Positions 8,718 to 18,356 are shown, numbered from the stretch's first letter. The stretch: DNA of 64,000 bases from Lysinibacillus sp. FSL M8-0337 (GCF_038593855.1 NZ_CP151996.1:4154001-4218000), one strand, 5' to 3'. Program-made: numbers and translations. The notes: a model not told the origin generated them from the sequence alone.

Positions 8718-9035
8718 TAATACTTTTCCTCCTAAATGACTTCTACATTTTCATTTATTTTAACATAATTTATGAAAGAACATGATATAAAGTAAAACTT
8801 TCATCATACGCGACTTTTGAAAACTATGTTGTTGTTCATTCACGCTACACTATACTATAATAAAAGTATTTCACTCCATTTAATAGTTTATCTATTTTTT
8901 ACCATGGATTTTTTTGATTTCCTATGTTAAACATAAATTTCCTTATTTTAGATAGATAGATAGTTGTGATTTTTATACAAGAAACGATAATTTTATGCTA
9001 TTATCATGTAGTCAAAATTTTTAGGAATTACAGGA
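8718..9035. other. Intergenic region between divergent genes, no gene seen
   Basis: About 318 AT-rich bases between the divergent ppaC and acetyltransferase genes. It must hold both promoters. A short GATAGATAGATAG run lies near 8952. I see no reading frame with a ribosome binding site, no RNA structure and no repeat-family member. Confidence 0.5.
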
Positions 9036-9851
9036 ATGGGGATTGTGATGACAAAGAAGATGGAAAAAAAGTATATTCCTTTGGCAAGCTATTTTGACGT
9101 GGCTTCGCAAAGTGAAATTACTTTATCCTTTAGCGCATTAGAAAACATTATGGGACAAGCCTTACCCAATGCTGCTTATTTAAATAAGAGCTGGTGGAAA
9201 AAAACTAAGCCCCCTCTTACGCATTTTTTATCTTGGACAAATGCAGGTTATTATGTCATAGATGTCAAATTAGGTACAAGTGTCACATTTTCTCGCACAC
9301 AGGAGAAAATATCGACGGATCATATTTCTGAAAATAACGAAAATACTTCTGCGTACATAATCCGAGCGATTGAAGCATCAGATGCTAGAGCATTTATTCT
9401 TTTACAGGAAGAAATCCTTCAACAAACTGACTTTTTGTATAATGTCGAAAATGAGTTAGAGCTAACTGTACAACAACTTAGAAAAAACCTAGCTTATTGG
9501 AAGCAATTAAAAAACCGTACAATTTTGCTTTGCATTTTAAATGGCACGTTTGCAGGTTATGCAGTAATTCATGGTTATAAGCACTCTAAAGCCAAACATG
9601 TTGCCTCAATCCACTTGGCTGTGAAAGAAGAGCACCAACGAAAAGGTATCGGCTCAGCACTTATGAAAGCAGTGGAAGATTGGGCTAGCCAAAGAAATAT
9701 CTCTCGCCTCGAATTATCCGTTATGGAGCATAATGATGCCGCATTACAGTTATTTAAAAAACTTGGTTACGCACACGAAGGAACTCGCGTCAATGCTATT
9801 AAACTAAATGATACATTCAAGGCCGAATATAGTTTAAGTAAAATTTTATAA
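9036..9851 (+). CDS. GNAT acetyltransferase with N-terminal DUF7662 domain
   Basis: A 271-residue two-domain protein. Residues ~14-90 match the small DUF7662 module, which has conserved KSWW, an HFLSW-type helix and VTFSR. Residues ~108-270 are a GNAT N-acetyltransferase, with the acetyl-CoA loop in EEHQRKGIGSALM and the ARG-type LFKKLGY motif. DUF7662 occurs alone or with restriction/DNA-related domains in other proteins, but its role is unknown, so the substrate cannot be guessed. The start is ambiguous: ATG 9036 has AGGA nine bases upstream, and ATG 9048 has GGGG six bases upstream. Confidence 0.8.
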   Translation: MGIVMTKKMEKKYIPLASYFDVASQSEITLSFSALENIMGQALPNAAYLNKSWWKKTKPPLTHFLSWTNAGYYVIDVKLGTSVTFSRTQEKISTDHISENNENTSAYIIRAIEASDARAFILLQEEILQQTDFLYNVENELELTVQQLRKNLAYWKQLKNRTILLCILNGTFAGYAVIHGYKHSKAKHVASIHLAVKEEHQRKGIGSALMKAVEDWASQRNISRLELSVMEHNDAALQLFKKLGYAHEGTRVNAIKLNDTFKAEYSLSKIL

Positions 9852-9861
9852 ATTGTTTTTC

Positions 9862-9895
9862 AAGGATGTCTAATATTTTAGTTGGACATCTTTTT
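9862..9895 (+). terminator. Terminator after the acetyltransferase gene
   Basis: GATGTC and GACATC pair across a partly paired loop (TAA with TTA inside), followed by TTTTTACTTTT. Confidence 0.6.
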
Positions 9896-9922
9896 ACTTT
9901 TCTCTACCTTGAGAACTAAAAA

Positions 9923-9954
9923 CGTATAGATGAGCATATTACTCCATCTATACG
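9923..9954 (-). terminator. Terminator after the RpiR regulator
   Basis: A 10-bp perfect stem CGTATAGATG/CATCTATACG. On the minus strand it is followed by GTTTTTAG. Confidence 0.75.
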
Positions 9955-9964
9955 CTATACTTTA

Positions 9965-10831
9965 TCAAAATACTTGCTTTTCTCTTGCTACATCTAAAAA
10001 TAATAAATTATTTTCTACTTGTTCATAAGATTGTTGATATTGAGCATATCGCTCTTTATCATGACTAACCATTTCCTCAATAAGAGCATGCATAAATGAA
10101 AATAGGACAGGTACCATATCTAAAGAGGATTGATTTTTTAAACCTAATGCAAATAAGGCACTTGCATAGTCTCTTATTGGTGACAACGCCGATCCTGTAA
10201 TAGCAATAATTTTCACTTTTTTCATTTTCGCTATTTCAACAATCGTTTTCACATCATTGGAGTGTTTATCACACGAAAAAACAATTAATGTAGTACGTTC
10301 GCCCATGCTGTTGATTTGTTGAACAAGATCATCTGAATCTGTACGTAGTTGCTTTACATTTGGTCGTAAAGTTTTCAACGTATACGATAACCAATTAGCA
10401 ATAGAGGCTGCTTGTCTTGTACCCAAAATATAAATTGTATCCGCTTCATGCATCCATTTAGAGCTTTTTTGAAGCACCTTATCGTTCACCAGATGTATTG
10501 TATCTTGAATGTTTTGCATATCACGTTGCATGATTTTAGCAAAGCTTGAAGTTCTTTGCTTGCTCGCCGTATATGTTTGTTGAGGAGGAACCCCTTCATG
10601 TTGTGAGTTTAAATAACTTCTAATCTCTTCTTGTAGCTCCACATAACCTGACAAATCCATTGCATAACAAAAACGAATAACGGTTGATTCACTAACATTT
10701 GCCTGTCTACCCACTTCAGCTGCCCCATTGGCAATAACGACCGTTGGATTACTCATAACAAATTGCGCAACTTTACGTTGTCCTTTTGACAGTCTTACAA
10801 ATCTTTTCTTTATATTTTCATTTATACTCAT
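9965..10831 (-). CDS. RpiR/MurR-family transcriptional regulator
   Basis: A 288-residue regulator with an N-terminal RpiR helix-turn-helix domain (residues ~1-75, NVSESTVIRFCYAMDLSGY) and a C-terminal SIS sugar-phosphate-binding domain (about 110-250, TIYILGTRQAASIANWL). Such proteins usually control sugar or amino-sugar genes in response to a phosphosugar. The ATG at 10831 was chosen because AAAGG lies nine bases upstream; an ATG 33 bases further up lacks a good site. No sugar-utilisation gene is adjacent, so the target is unknown. The 325-base gap to the next gene shows no other gene. Confidence 0.88.
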   Translation of the reverse strand: MSINENIKKRFVRLSKGQRKVAQFVMSNPTVVIANGAAEVGRQANVSESTVIRFCYAMDLSGYVELQEEIRSYLNSQHEGVPPQQTYTASKQRTSSFAKIMQRDMQNIQDTIHLVNDKVLQKSSKWMHEADTIYILGTRQAASIANWLSYTLKTLRPNVKQLRTDSDDLVQQINSMGERTTLIVFSCDKHSNDVKTIVEIAKMKKVKIIAITGSALSPIRDYASALFALGLKNQSSLDMVPVLFSFMHALIEEMVSHDKERYAQYQQSYEQVENNLLFLDVAREKQVF

Positions 10832-10864
10832 TCCTAACAACCTTTCTTTCAAAGAAATTATCAC

Positions 10865-11156
10865 GAATGGAGATTATTCCCTACTGACTCTAAATTCGAT
10901 TAAAAATACAGTATCATGATTGCAATTTGAATACAATGACTTTTCAGAAAAATCTTTAATGTATTAACACACTAACGCACTAGTTCATAATAAAATGACA
11001 TAAAATCTCTATATTTATCATATCCAAAGTATCTTTATCAACTTAGTAGTTGGATAACAAGTAATCTACGAATTGAAATTTTAACATATTTTAGAAACAA
11101 TTGCATAAAAATAAATAAAACATAATTTTTATGTATTTAATAAAGCAGATTTCAAA
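10865..11156. other. Intergenic region, no gene seen
   Basis: AT-rich spacer between the start of the RpiR regulator and the terminator of niaP. It should contain the regulator's promoter. I see no repeat, RNA or coding signal in it. Confidence 0.5.
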
Positions 11157-11189
11157 AAAGTCTTGGATTCAAATTGAACCCAAGACTTT
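11157..11189 (-). terminator. Terminator after niaP
   Basis: A 14-base stem with one mismatch (11157-11170 with 11176-11189), followed on the minus strand by CTTTTTTGAAA. Confidence 0.8.
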
Positions 11190-11200
11190 CCTTATGTTTA

Positions 11201-12415
11201 CTATTCCAGTTCCATTTGTTTCGTTTCTGTGCCTAAAAATATGACACCAATAACCCCTATAATGATAGCACCACAAAAAATTGCAAAAATAAAACCGATA
11301 TCATAGCCTGCTGTTAGTAATGATCCTACCAATAATGGACCAAAAATACCGCCAATTCGCCCAACTGCGGCAGCCATTCCTGCACCTGTACCACGAATAA
11401 CCGCTGGGTACTGTTCTGGTGTATATGCATAGAGTGCTCCCCATGCGCCTAAATTAAAGAATGATAGTAGCATTCCTGATGTTAATAGCACTGCCATTGT
11501 TTCTGCATTACCAAAAATGAAAGCACTTACAGCGGTTCCAATTAAATAGGAAACAAGTACAAATTTACGTCCAAATTTTTCAATAAACCATGCCGCTGTA
11601 AAGTAACCCGGAAGCTGTGCTAAAGTCATAATCAACACATACTTAAAGCTAGTAATCATATCAAAACCTTTGCCGACCATTACACTCGGTAACCATAAAA
11701 ACATACCGTAATACGAGAATACTACTGTAAACCATAGCACCCATAACATAAGTGTCGAGCGGGCATATTTTTTCGACCATACATCACGTATGTTGAGAAA
11801 GATGCTACGTTTTTTAGATTCAGCCTTCGCAGTAAACTGTGGTGAATCTGGTAAATGCCAACGCAGGTATATAGCGTACACTGCTGGAATTGCTGTTAAC
11901 AACAAAGCGACACGCCAGCCCCATGTTGGGATAACAAAATAAGAAATCAGTGCGGCAATAAGCCAGCCTGCTGCCCAAAAGCTCTCTAGTAATACCACTA
12001 CTCTTCCACGTTCCTTTGCCTCCACACTTTCAGAAACAAGCGTAGATGCTACCGGTAGCTCTCCACCGAGTCCCATCCCTACTAAAAAACGTAATGCCAT
12101 AAATGCGATTAAAGTTGTTGTAAATGCCGAAATACCACTTGCCACAGAAAATAATATAAGCGTCCACATAAACACTTGCTTACGACCAACTTTATCTGCA
12201 AAAATACCAAAGAGGAGTGCACCAACTGCCATTCCTATAGAATTGATACTACCAATCCAGCCCATCTGGCTCTTAGTTAAATCCCAATCTACCGCGAGCG
12301 CTGTAATAACGAAAGATAAAATACCGACGTCCATTGCATCAAAGAGCCAGCCAACACCTGCTACACCCAAAAGCTTGTTACGTGATATAGATTGTTCTTG
12401 CTTAATTGTTGTCAT
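11201..12415 (-). CDS. niaP: Niacin permease, MFS family
   Basis: A 404-residue, 12-helix major facilitator protein very close to B. subtilis NiaP (YceI), which takes up nicotinate for NAD synthesis. Shared segments include LLGVAGVGWLFDAMDVGILS, the MFS loop GIFADKVGRK between helices 2 and 3, and RFLVGMGLGGELPVASTLVSE. The ATG at 12415 follows AGGTGG with five bases between; an in-frame GTG three codons upstream overlaps that site. It is divergent from thrC. I did not find a certain NiaR operator. Aromatic acid transporters are the closest alternative, but the niaP match is much better. Confidence 0.85.
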   Translation of the reverse strand: MTTIKQEQSISRNKLLGVAGVGWLFDAMDVGILSFVITALAVDWDLTKSQMGWIGSINSIGMAVGALLFGIFADKVGRKQVFMWTLILFSVASGISAFTTTLIAFMALRFLVGMGLGGELPVASTLVSESVEAKERGRVVVLLESFWAAGWLIAALISYFVIPTWGWRVALLLTAIPAVYAIYLRWHLPDSPQFTAKAESKKRSIFLNIRDVWSKKYARSTLMLWVLWFTVVFSYYGMFLWLPSVMVGKGFDMITSFKYVLIMTLAQLPGYFTAAWFIEKFGRKFVLVSYLIGTAVSAFIFGNAETMAVLLTSGMLLSFFNLGAWGALYAYTPEQYPAVIRGTGAGMAAAVGRIGGIFGPLLVGSLLTAGYDIGFIFAIFCGAIIIGVIGVIFLGTETKQMELE

Positions 12416-12619
12416 CTTAACCACCTGTCTTTACACTTGACTTTACATTGCAAGTTTACTATACAGTTGTTTCAAGAAAGTGACAAGTAAAATTCAAATG
12501 ACCGAATTGTTTAGACAATTTATTAATTGCTATTGAAAATATATGGTCATTTGCGTTAAAATGTCTCTTATACAAAAACAACTGTTCTTTCTATAAGAAC
12601 AAAAGGAGATCGTTACGTT

Positions 12620-13672
12620 ATGTGGAAAGGCCTTATTGAAGAATATAAACAATTTTTACCCGTAACAGAAAATACACCTGCTCTAACATTAAACGAAGGC
12701 AATACGCCTCTTATACATTTAGTTAATCTTTCTAAACAGCTTGGTATTGAGCTGTATGGTAAAATAGAAGGTGCAAATCCAACTGGTTCTTTCAAAGATC
12801 GTGGTATGGTATTTGCCGTAGCAAAAGCTATTGAAGACGGTAGTAAATGTGTTATTTGTGCCTCAACAGGCAATACTTCAGCTGCAGCTGCAGCTTATGC
12901 AACACGTGCAGGTATTCAATCTATTGTTGTTATTCCTAAAGGGAAAGTAGCCCTTGGTAAATTAGCACAAGCGACAATGTATGGTGCAAAAATTATTGAA
13001 ATTGATGGTAATTTCGATGATGCTTTAAACATCGTGCGTCAAGTGAGTGAAACAACACCTGTAGCACTTGTTAACTCAGTTAACCCATATCGCATCGAAG
13101 GGCAAAAAACAGCTTCTTTTGAAATTGTAGATGCTTTGGGATCTGCTCCAGACTATTTATGCATTCCAGTTGGTAACGCAGGCAATATTACTGCTTACTG
13201 GAAAGGCTTTAAAGAATATAATGATGTCAAAGCTTCAGGTTTACCAAAAATGTACGGCTTTGAAGCAGAAGGTGCCGCAGCAATTGTAAAAGGTGAACCA
13301 ATCGCTAACCCAGAAACAGTTGCAACAGCTATCCGTATCGGTAACCCTGCTAGCTGGCAGTATGCTGAAGCAGCACGAGATGAGTCTGGCGGCATTATTG
13401 ACTCTGTAACAGACGAAGAAATTTTAGCAGCTTATAAGCTAATTGCAGGAACGGAAGGCATTTTTGTTGAGCCTGGTTCAGCTGCATCGTTAGCAGGTGT
13501 TATTAAATCTGTTGAAAACGGTAAAATTGCCAAAGGCTCAAAAGTCGTGACAGTCTTTACAGGTAACGGCTTAAAAGATCCTGACACGGCAATGAACGTT
13601 TCAACAGTAGACGTTGTTGCTCTAAAAAATGATGAAGAAGAAATCCGTAAATACATTGAGGGCGTACTATGA
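12620..13672 (+). CDS. thrC: Threonine synthase
   Basis: A 350-residue PLP enzyme that converts O-phosphohomoserine to threonine, the last step of threonine biosynthesis. The PLP lysine is K59 in [10 protein letters not shown]. The [15 protein letters not shown] segment and the glycine-rich phosphate loop ([14 protein letters not shown]) are typical of the short Bacillus-type enzyme. The start follows AAAAGGAGATCGTTACGTT. thrC and thrB overlap by four bases (ATGA), so translation is coupled. The usual upstream partner hom (homoserine dehydrogenase) is absent; niaP lies there in divergent orientation. Confidence 0.97.
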   Translation: MWKGLIEEYKQFLPVTENTPALTLNEGNTPLIHLVNLSKQLGIELYGKIEGANPTGSFKDRGMVFAVAKAIEDGSKCVICASTGNTSAAAAAYATRAGIQSIVVIPKGKVALGKLAQATMYGAKIIEIDGNFDDALNIVRQVSETTPVALVNSVNPYRIEGQKTASFEIVDALGSAPDYLCIPVGNAGNITAYWKGFKEYNDVKASGLPKMYGFEAEGAAAIVKGEPIANPETVATAIRIGNPASWQYAEAARDESGGIIDSVTDEEILAAYKLIAGTEGIFVEPGSAASLAGVIKSVENGKIAKGSKVVTVFTGNGLKDPDTAMNVSTVDVVALKNDEEEIRKYIEGVL

Positions 13673-14562
13673 GTAAAAAGTGGCAAATCACCGTTCCTGG
13701 GAGCACAGCCAATTTAGGTCCTGGCTTTGATTCTATTGGACTCGGCTTGTCTCTTTACTTGAAATTAGATGTTTCCCTACAGGATAGTTGGGAGATTATA
13801 CATCTCGATGACAACGGTCCTAGTGAATTTGAGCTTGAACAACATTTACTATACATTATTGCCAAAAAAATCGCTGATCAGTATAAGAAGAATTTACCTA
13901 CTTGCCGTGTTGAAATGGCAAGCGAACTTCCTTTAGCTCGTGGTTTGGGCAGTAGTGCAGCCGTTATTGTTGCGGGTATTGAACTAGCCAACCAATTATG
14001 CGATTTGAAGTTAACTGTGCAAGATAAGTTAAATCTATCTTCTCAGATTGAAGGGCATCCTGATAATGCTACTGCCTCAGTACTTGGAGGCTTAACTATA
14101 TCTTCAATGGATGAAAACGGTATTGTAGATACTTTCCATGTCAATGATATCAATGCTTCATTTGTTGTTTATGTCCCTGATGTGGAGTTGAAAACGAGTG
14201 AGTCTCGCTCGGTATTACCAAAACAATTTGATCGGGCGTATGCAGTACGTGCTTCTGCAAATGCAAATATGCTAGCTGCATCATTAATGGTTCGAGATTT
14301 TGAACGTGCTGGGCACTATATGGAAGCTGATTTGTTCCATGAGCCTTTCCGTTCAACATTAATACCACAGTATGCGGAGATTAAAGAAGCTGCTAAAGCA
14401 AATGGTGCATATGGTACAGCGTTAAGTGGCGCTGGTCCGACCCTAATTTCCATCATTCCTACTGCTATTGCCGAAGACTTTGTTGCAACAATGCAAGCAA
14501 AATTCCCAGAACATCATATCATTCTAACGAAGGCCGATGAGCATGGTGTACAAGTAATATAA
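13669..14562 (+). CDS. thrB: Homoserine kinase
   Basis: A 297-residue GHMP-family kinase that phosphorylates homoserine to O-phosphohomoserine, the substrate of ThrC. The N-terminal [16 protein letters not shown], the ATP loop [15 protein letters not shown] and the C-terminal [10 protein letters not shown] are the three GHMP motifs in order. It overlaps thrC by four bases and ends at a terminator, so thrCB form a two-gene operon. Confidence 0.97.
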   Translation: MSKKWQITVPGSTANLGPGFDSIGLGLSLYLKLDVSLQDSWEIIHLDDNGPSEFELEQHLLYIIAKKIADQYKKNLPTCRVEMASELPLARGLGSSAAVIVAGIELANQLCDLKLTVQDKLNLSSQIEGHPDNATASVLGGLTISSMDENGIVDTFHVNDINASFVVYVPDVELKTSESRSVLPKQFDRAYAVRASANANMLAASLMVRDFERAGHYMEADLFHEPFRSTLIPQYAEIKEAAKANGAYGTALSGAGPTLISIIPTAIAEDFVATMQAKFPEHHIILTKADEHGVQVI

Positions 14563-14568
14563 ATTTAC

Positions 14569-14596
14569 AACGTCTACTTTAAAGTAGGCGTTTTTT
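14569..14596 (+). terminator. Terminator after thrB
   Basis: A near-perfect palindrome (AACGTCTACTTT against AAAGTAGGCGTT) followed by TTTTTT, seven bases after the thrB stop. Confidence 0.85.
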
Positions 14597-14614
14597 CTTG
14601 AAGGAGGCTGTAAC

Positions 14615-15280
14615 TTGAAACCAATTATATTTTGCGACTTTGACGGCACTATAACTGAAACGGATAATATCGTCTCACTTATGACGCATTTTGTCCCTGA
14701 ACAATCTGAGAAAATTGCAAAGGCGATGATGGCCCAAACAATAAGCTTTAAAGACGGTATTACAGCTATGTTTGAACTATTATCAACTAACCAAAAAGAC
14801 GACATCATTCAATATTTATTGGAGACCGCTGTTATTCGTGAAGGCTTTAGAGAATTCGTTCACTATGCACAGGAACACCATATTCCCTTTTACATTGTCA
14901 GTGGAGGGGTGGATTTTTTCATACAACCAATGCTTGAAAAGTTTGGTCCATTTTCAGGGGTTTATTGCAATAGTGCTGACTTTTCTGGAGAGCAAATTAC
15001 TATAGTTTATCCAAATAGCTGCGATGCACAATGCGCAAAGTTTACAACCCAAAGTTGCGGATGCTGTAAACCAACTGTTATGCGTCAAATGGCACAGCCC
15101 GATCATTTCAAAATTGTTATTGGTGACTCTATTTCTGATTTTGAAGCTGCTAAACAAGCGGATTTAGTATTAGCTAGAGAACAGTTAATTGACCGCTGTA
15201 AAGATTTACAAGTTCCTTACGAGCCATTTAACACTTTTTATGATTGCTTGGAAACAGTTAAAAAATTAATAGAAGTATAA
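14615..15280 (+). CDS. mtnX: 2-hydroxy-3-keto-5-methylthiopentenyl-1-phosphate phosphatase
   Basis: A 221-residue HAD phosphatase of the methionine salvage pathway. It dephosphorylates HK-MTPenyl-1-P to the acireductone precursor. HAD motif I is CDFDGTIT (D8, D10), motif II is in IVSGG, and motif IV is IGDSISDFEAA. The CGCCKP cysteine cluster is typical of MtnX. It begins with TTG, placed seven bases after a strong AAGGAGG; no ATG fits. It is isolated from other mtn genes here, downstream of the thrB terminator. Confidence 0.88.
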   Translation: MKPIIFCDFDGTITETDNIVSLMTHFVPEQSEKIAKAMMAQTISFKDGITAMFELLSTNQKDDIIQYLLETAVIREGFREFVHYAQEHHIPFYIVSGGVDFFIQPMLEKFGPFSGVYCNSADFSGEQITIVYPNSCDAQCAKFTTQSCGCCKPTVMRQMAQPDHFKIVIGDSISDFEAAKQADLVLAREQLIDRCKDLQVPYEPFNTFYDCLETVKKLIEV

Positions 15281-15282
15281 AA

Positions 15283-15322
15283 AAAGGAATCTAGCCGATA
15301 TCCATTGACTAGATTCCTTTTT
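15283..15322. terminator. Bidirectional terminator between mtnX and zupT
   Basis: A 12-bp perfect stem AAAGGAATCTAG (15283-15294 with 15309-15320), with T-runs on both sides. Confidence 0.9.
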
Positions 15323-15329
15323 CATTTAA

Positions 15330-16139
15330 TTATGCTAATAATACTAGACTAATAGCCATTACAGCCATTCCTGCAACTAATCCATACATCGATAAATGTG
15401 TTTCATCGTAGCGCTGTGCAGCGGGGAGTAGCTCATCTAATGATATAAAGACCATAATTCCGGCAACACCGGCAAATACAATCCCAAACATGACGTCTGT
15501 TAAAAAGGGCATTAATAGCAAATACGCTACTAGCGCACCAACAGGCTCTGCTAACCCGGATAAAAATGATAGTTTAAACGCTTTTCTACGATTCCCTGTA
15601 GCAAAAAAAATAGGTACTGATACAGCAATTCCCTCTGGAATATTATGAATGGCTACAGCAATTGCAATAGCAATACCAACATTCGGATCGTTTATGGCGG
15701 ACATAAATGTCGCAATACCTTCAGGGAAATTATGAATCCCAATGGCAAGAGCCGTGAAAACGCCCATCTTCATCAGATGGTTTTCATCTACCTGTGGTTT
15801 TACGGCATTAACATCTTCAACAAGCTTAACCTCATGTGGATTAGTAGATTTGGGAATAAATTTATCAATCAATGCTATAAATAACATTCCGCCAAAGAAA
15901 CCTGCAATCGTTAACCAATAACCATTTGTTGTGCCTAAAGCATTCGTTAAAGCATCTTTTGCTTTTACGAATATTTCCACAAGTGATACATAAATCATAA
16001 CACCAGCGGAAAATCCAAGGGCTATTGATAAAAATTTTGTATTTGTGCGTGATGTAAAAAATGCTATTAAGCTCCCTACTCCTGTTGCAAGTCCAGCAAA
16101 AAGGGTTAACCCTAAGGCGAATAATATTGATCCTTCCAA
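15330..16139 (-). CDS. zupT: ZIP-family metal transporter (ZupT type)
   Basis: A 269-residue membrane protein with about eight helices, of the ZIP family, which imports zinc and other divalent metals. The two metal-path motifs are intact: [10 protein letters not shown] and [12 protein letters not shown] in successive helices, with SGLAEPVGA after them. A basic/acidic loop near residues 95-118 separates the two halves. The predicted start is TTG, preceded by AAGGAAGAAGGAC. It is a single gene with shared terminators on both sides. Confidence 0.92.
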   Translation of the reverse strand: MEGSILFALGLTLFAGLATGVGSLIAFFTSRTNTKFLSIALGFSAGVMIYVSLVEIFVKAKDALTNALGTTNGYWLTIAGFFGGMLFIALIDKFIPKSTNPHEVKLVEDVNAVKPQVDENHLMKMGVFTALAIGIHNFPEGIATFMSAINDPNVGIAIAIAVAIHNIPEGIAVSVPIFFATGNRRKAFKLSFLSGLAEPVGALVAYLLLMPFLTDVMFGIVFAGVAGIMVFISLDELLPAAQRYDETHLSMYGLVAGMAVMAISLVLLA

Positions 16140-16254
16140 GTCCTTCTTCCTTTTCTCTTTTTCTTATTGTACTCATCTTAGCTTAAAAGTTTCCTAGAAG
16201 CAATTCTTTTTTACTAGGTAAATATTCTATACAAAAACTTAATAAAATTTTCAT

Positions 16255-16370
16255 TTAAAGGAAGTAGCTCATATAAAGGACTGTCTGAAAAAGTGCATAC
16301 CATCATGCGCTATTCTATTACGTAAAATCCACTTCACTTTCCATGGGCACGTCTTTCGACTGGCACTACT
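16255..16370. other. Intergenic remnant, possibly decayed repeat
   Basis: A stretch between the zupT promoter and the PAP2 terminator. Part of it (CACTTTCCATGGGCACG near 16332) faintly resembles the GC-rich arm of the ~180-bp repeat (GCTTTCCGCGGGCACA). The similarity is too weak to be sure. Confidence 0.25.
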
Positions 16371-16403
16371 AAAAAGAGCAGCACCCTTAGAAGGGTACTG
16401 CTC
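16371..16403 (-). terminator. Terminator after the PAP2 phosphatase
   Basis: A GAGCAG-CACCCTT / AAGGGT-CTGCTC stem. The minus strand continues into CTTTTTAG. Confidence 0.85.
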
Positions 16404-16412
16404 ACATTAGCA

Positions 16413-17030
16413 CTATTGTTTTATAGTATTCTTTTTATATAATCGTTTACGTCGCTCATACCAAAGTACACAAATGATAAACCATGTGTAACCGACGCAC
16501 CAGCCAGCCAGTACATCGGAAGCAAAATGACGCGCACCTGCTATACGTGATAGACCAATCAGTATTGTTAGTACAATTGCCCCTACCCACAGCTGTATTT
16601 GACGTGCTTTGCTGTTATTTTCAGATAACAAATAAGCAACCGTAAACAAATATAAAATTCCTGACATGGCATGTCCTGATGGGAAACTAAACGATGTTAA
16701 TTGATCTTCTATTTCTGGTCGAGGTCGTTGAATCCATTTTTTTAGCAATTGATTCAGTACATTACCTCCAGCAAATGTTAACAAAACAAATAGCATGCCT
16801 CGGTAATTTTTTACCCTCCATGCTAAATACACCATCAATATAAGTGCAACTGTAATTACAAAACTCGGCTCACCAATATAATGAAAAGCTTCGATAAACG
16901 GATTGCCAAATAATACGTCTGCCACTTTTGAATCAAAATTGAAAATCGTCTCACCTTGGTATGTTAACCGCAACATAAAAAAAGCTATTAGTGTTACTAT
17001 TGCTAATGGAAATGCCCATTTTTTTATCAA
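16413..17030 (-). CDS. PAP2-family membrane phosphatase
   Basis: A 205-residue integral membrane phosphatase with about five to six helices. All three PAP2 motifs are present: KKWIQRPRP (about 91-99), SFPSGHAM (113-120) and SRIAGARHFASDVLAG near 160. Family members dephosphorylate undecaprenyl pyrophosphate or phosphatidylglycerol phosphate at the outer face of the membrane; this sequence cannot decide between the two. The likely start is TTG, with AGGTGAAATT upstream. Confidence 0.88.
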   Translation of the reverse strand: MIKKWAFPLAIVTLIAFFMLRLTYQGETIFNFDSKVADVLFGNPFIEAFHYIGEPSFVITVALILMVYLAWRVKNYRGMLFVLLTFAGGNVLNQLLKKWIQRPRPEIEDQLTSFSFPSGHAMSGILYLFTVAYLLSENNSKARQIQLWVGAIVLTILIGLSRIAGARHFASDVLAGWCVGYTWFIICVLWYERRKRLYKKNTIKQ

Positions 17031-17121
17031 AATTTCACCTCAAAAATACATTCACGATTTGTTTTTTCACATCATACCATAATTACGTGAAATAGAGGAG
17101 TATATGCATATATTTCGGCAT

Positions 17122-17256
17122 TTATAGCATTAGTAAGCACTTAATATCATAAGCTAGCCGAATAGATGCTTCATTCGGTTTATTGAAGTAATTTGAAAGT
17201 GCTAATGCAACAATAAATAAAATAGCTATTATAGGTAGTATTTTTCTAAACAACAC
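17122..17256 (-). CDS. Possible 44-residue single-pass membrane peptide
   Basis: A short frame with a GTG start seven bases after AGGAG. It begins basic (LLFRK), has one hydrophobic segment (ILPIIAILFIVALAL), and ends with a short polar tail. The ribosome binding site and the positive-inside layout are reasonable, but I do not recognise the peptide and have no conservation evidence. It may be a real small gene or chance. Confidence 0.35.
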   Translation of the reverse strand: MLFRKILPIIAILFIVALALSNYFNKPNEASIRLAYDIKCLLML

Positions 17257-17293
17257 CAGCACTCTCCTAACCTCTGATATTTAATTCTTCAGA

Positions 17294-18193
17294 CTATTTT
17301 AATAATACAGGATCAAATAACCAATCCTTCGGTCCAAAGTTTTGGTCTTTTTCCCCTCTCACTTCTCTAGAAATACGATTATTAATAATTAACTCTCTGA
17401 ACTTTCTACTAAACAATGTTTTTCTGTACAGATATCTGCCATCATGGCTCCATTCAGAAGAATAAAATACATCACCATTTAATTTTAGTATATCGTTACG
17501 ATCATAAATATCAGGACCATTAATGACACCGCTTAACCCACATTTGCAAGGCGGTTGTTCAGTAGCAAAATACAGTTTAATTCTTTCTGCACTACATACA
17601 GGCATTATCTGTGTTGGGATTATTTGATATGCCGGCTGTTTCCCAACTTCTGATCCGCTATGAATTACTTCTAATAGTTCATAGCCTTCAATTTTAGCTT
17701 GCTCCATTAGTGCCACTAATTCTTCGGAGGCTACCCAATACCCACTTACATGGACTAAATGACGATCCTTCATTTGCGATGTATCAATGACTAATGGTGA
17801 TAGTTGCTCTTTTTCCATAAGACCACACTGCTTACAATACGTACTAATAGAAAATAAAGTGCCTTTATCATCTACAAACATCTCTGGGGAGTTACCCGTA
17901 GAATTTAAAGTAAATAATGGCGCTTGTTGATATTCGCTAGCCGAAAAATCAAAGTAAAAACGTTCTCCAATAGAGACAATCCCTAATTCATGTTCCAATG
18001 ATTTATATAATGCTGCCACCTGCTCATACGTCACATCTTCATTTAAAGTAAAAATAGGATTAAAAGATGCCTTCAAATTTCTTTTTCTGATTTCAGGCGC
18101 ACCTACCACAATACCATAGCGATTATAAACTTTAATGACTTGATCTTTATTAGATTCATCTATAGAGATTAAATTTTCAAGTTCTACTTTCAA
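17294..18193 (-). CDS. Hypothetical protein with CXXC and CXC motifs
   Basis: A 299-residue soluble protein that I do not recognise. Two cysteine clusters are visible: CKQCG near residue 120 and CKCG near 218, which together could bind zinc. Between them, VSGYWVASEELVALMEQAKIEG resembles the general plan of the double-CXXCG proteins known as toxin-immunity partners in Myxococcus (SitI-like), but this likeness is weak. The predicted start is TTG after AAAGGTAGG. It lies immediately outside the left end of the putative com cassette and is not part of it. Confidence 0.6.
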   Translation of the reverse strand: MKVELENLISIDESNKDQVIKVYNRYGIVVGAPEIRKRNLKASFNPIFTLNEDVTYEQVAALYKSLEHELGIVSIGERFYFDFSASEYQQAPLFTLNSTGNSPEMFVDDKGTLFSISTYCKQCGLMEKEQLSPLVIDTSQMKDRHLVHVSGYWVASEELVALMEQAKIEGYELLEVIHSGSEVGKQPAYQIIPTQIMPVCSAERIKLYFATEQPPCKCGLSGVINGPDIYDRNDILKLNGDVFYSSEWSHDGRYLYRKTLFSRKFRELIINNRISREVRGEKDQNFGPKDWLFDPVLLK

Positions 18194-18356
18194 ATTATAC
18201 GCCTACCTTTATTAAAGTTTTATCATGAATATGCTGTCTAGCTAGTAACATTACAAAAAAATCCACATTCTACTATATAAATAAAATAGAAATTTACTAA
18301 TTAATAAATCCTACACTTACATTAATACTCACTATGGCAAATAAACTTAACTACGA

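Noticed and set aside
12425..12619. NiaR operator or T-box/riboswitch between niaP and thrC
   Set aside because: Repeated TTTACA/TTTACACTTGA words are present, but no convincing NiaR palindrome, T-box or riboswitch core could be built by eye.
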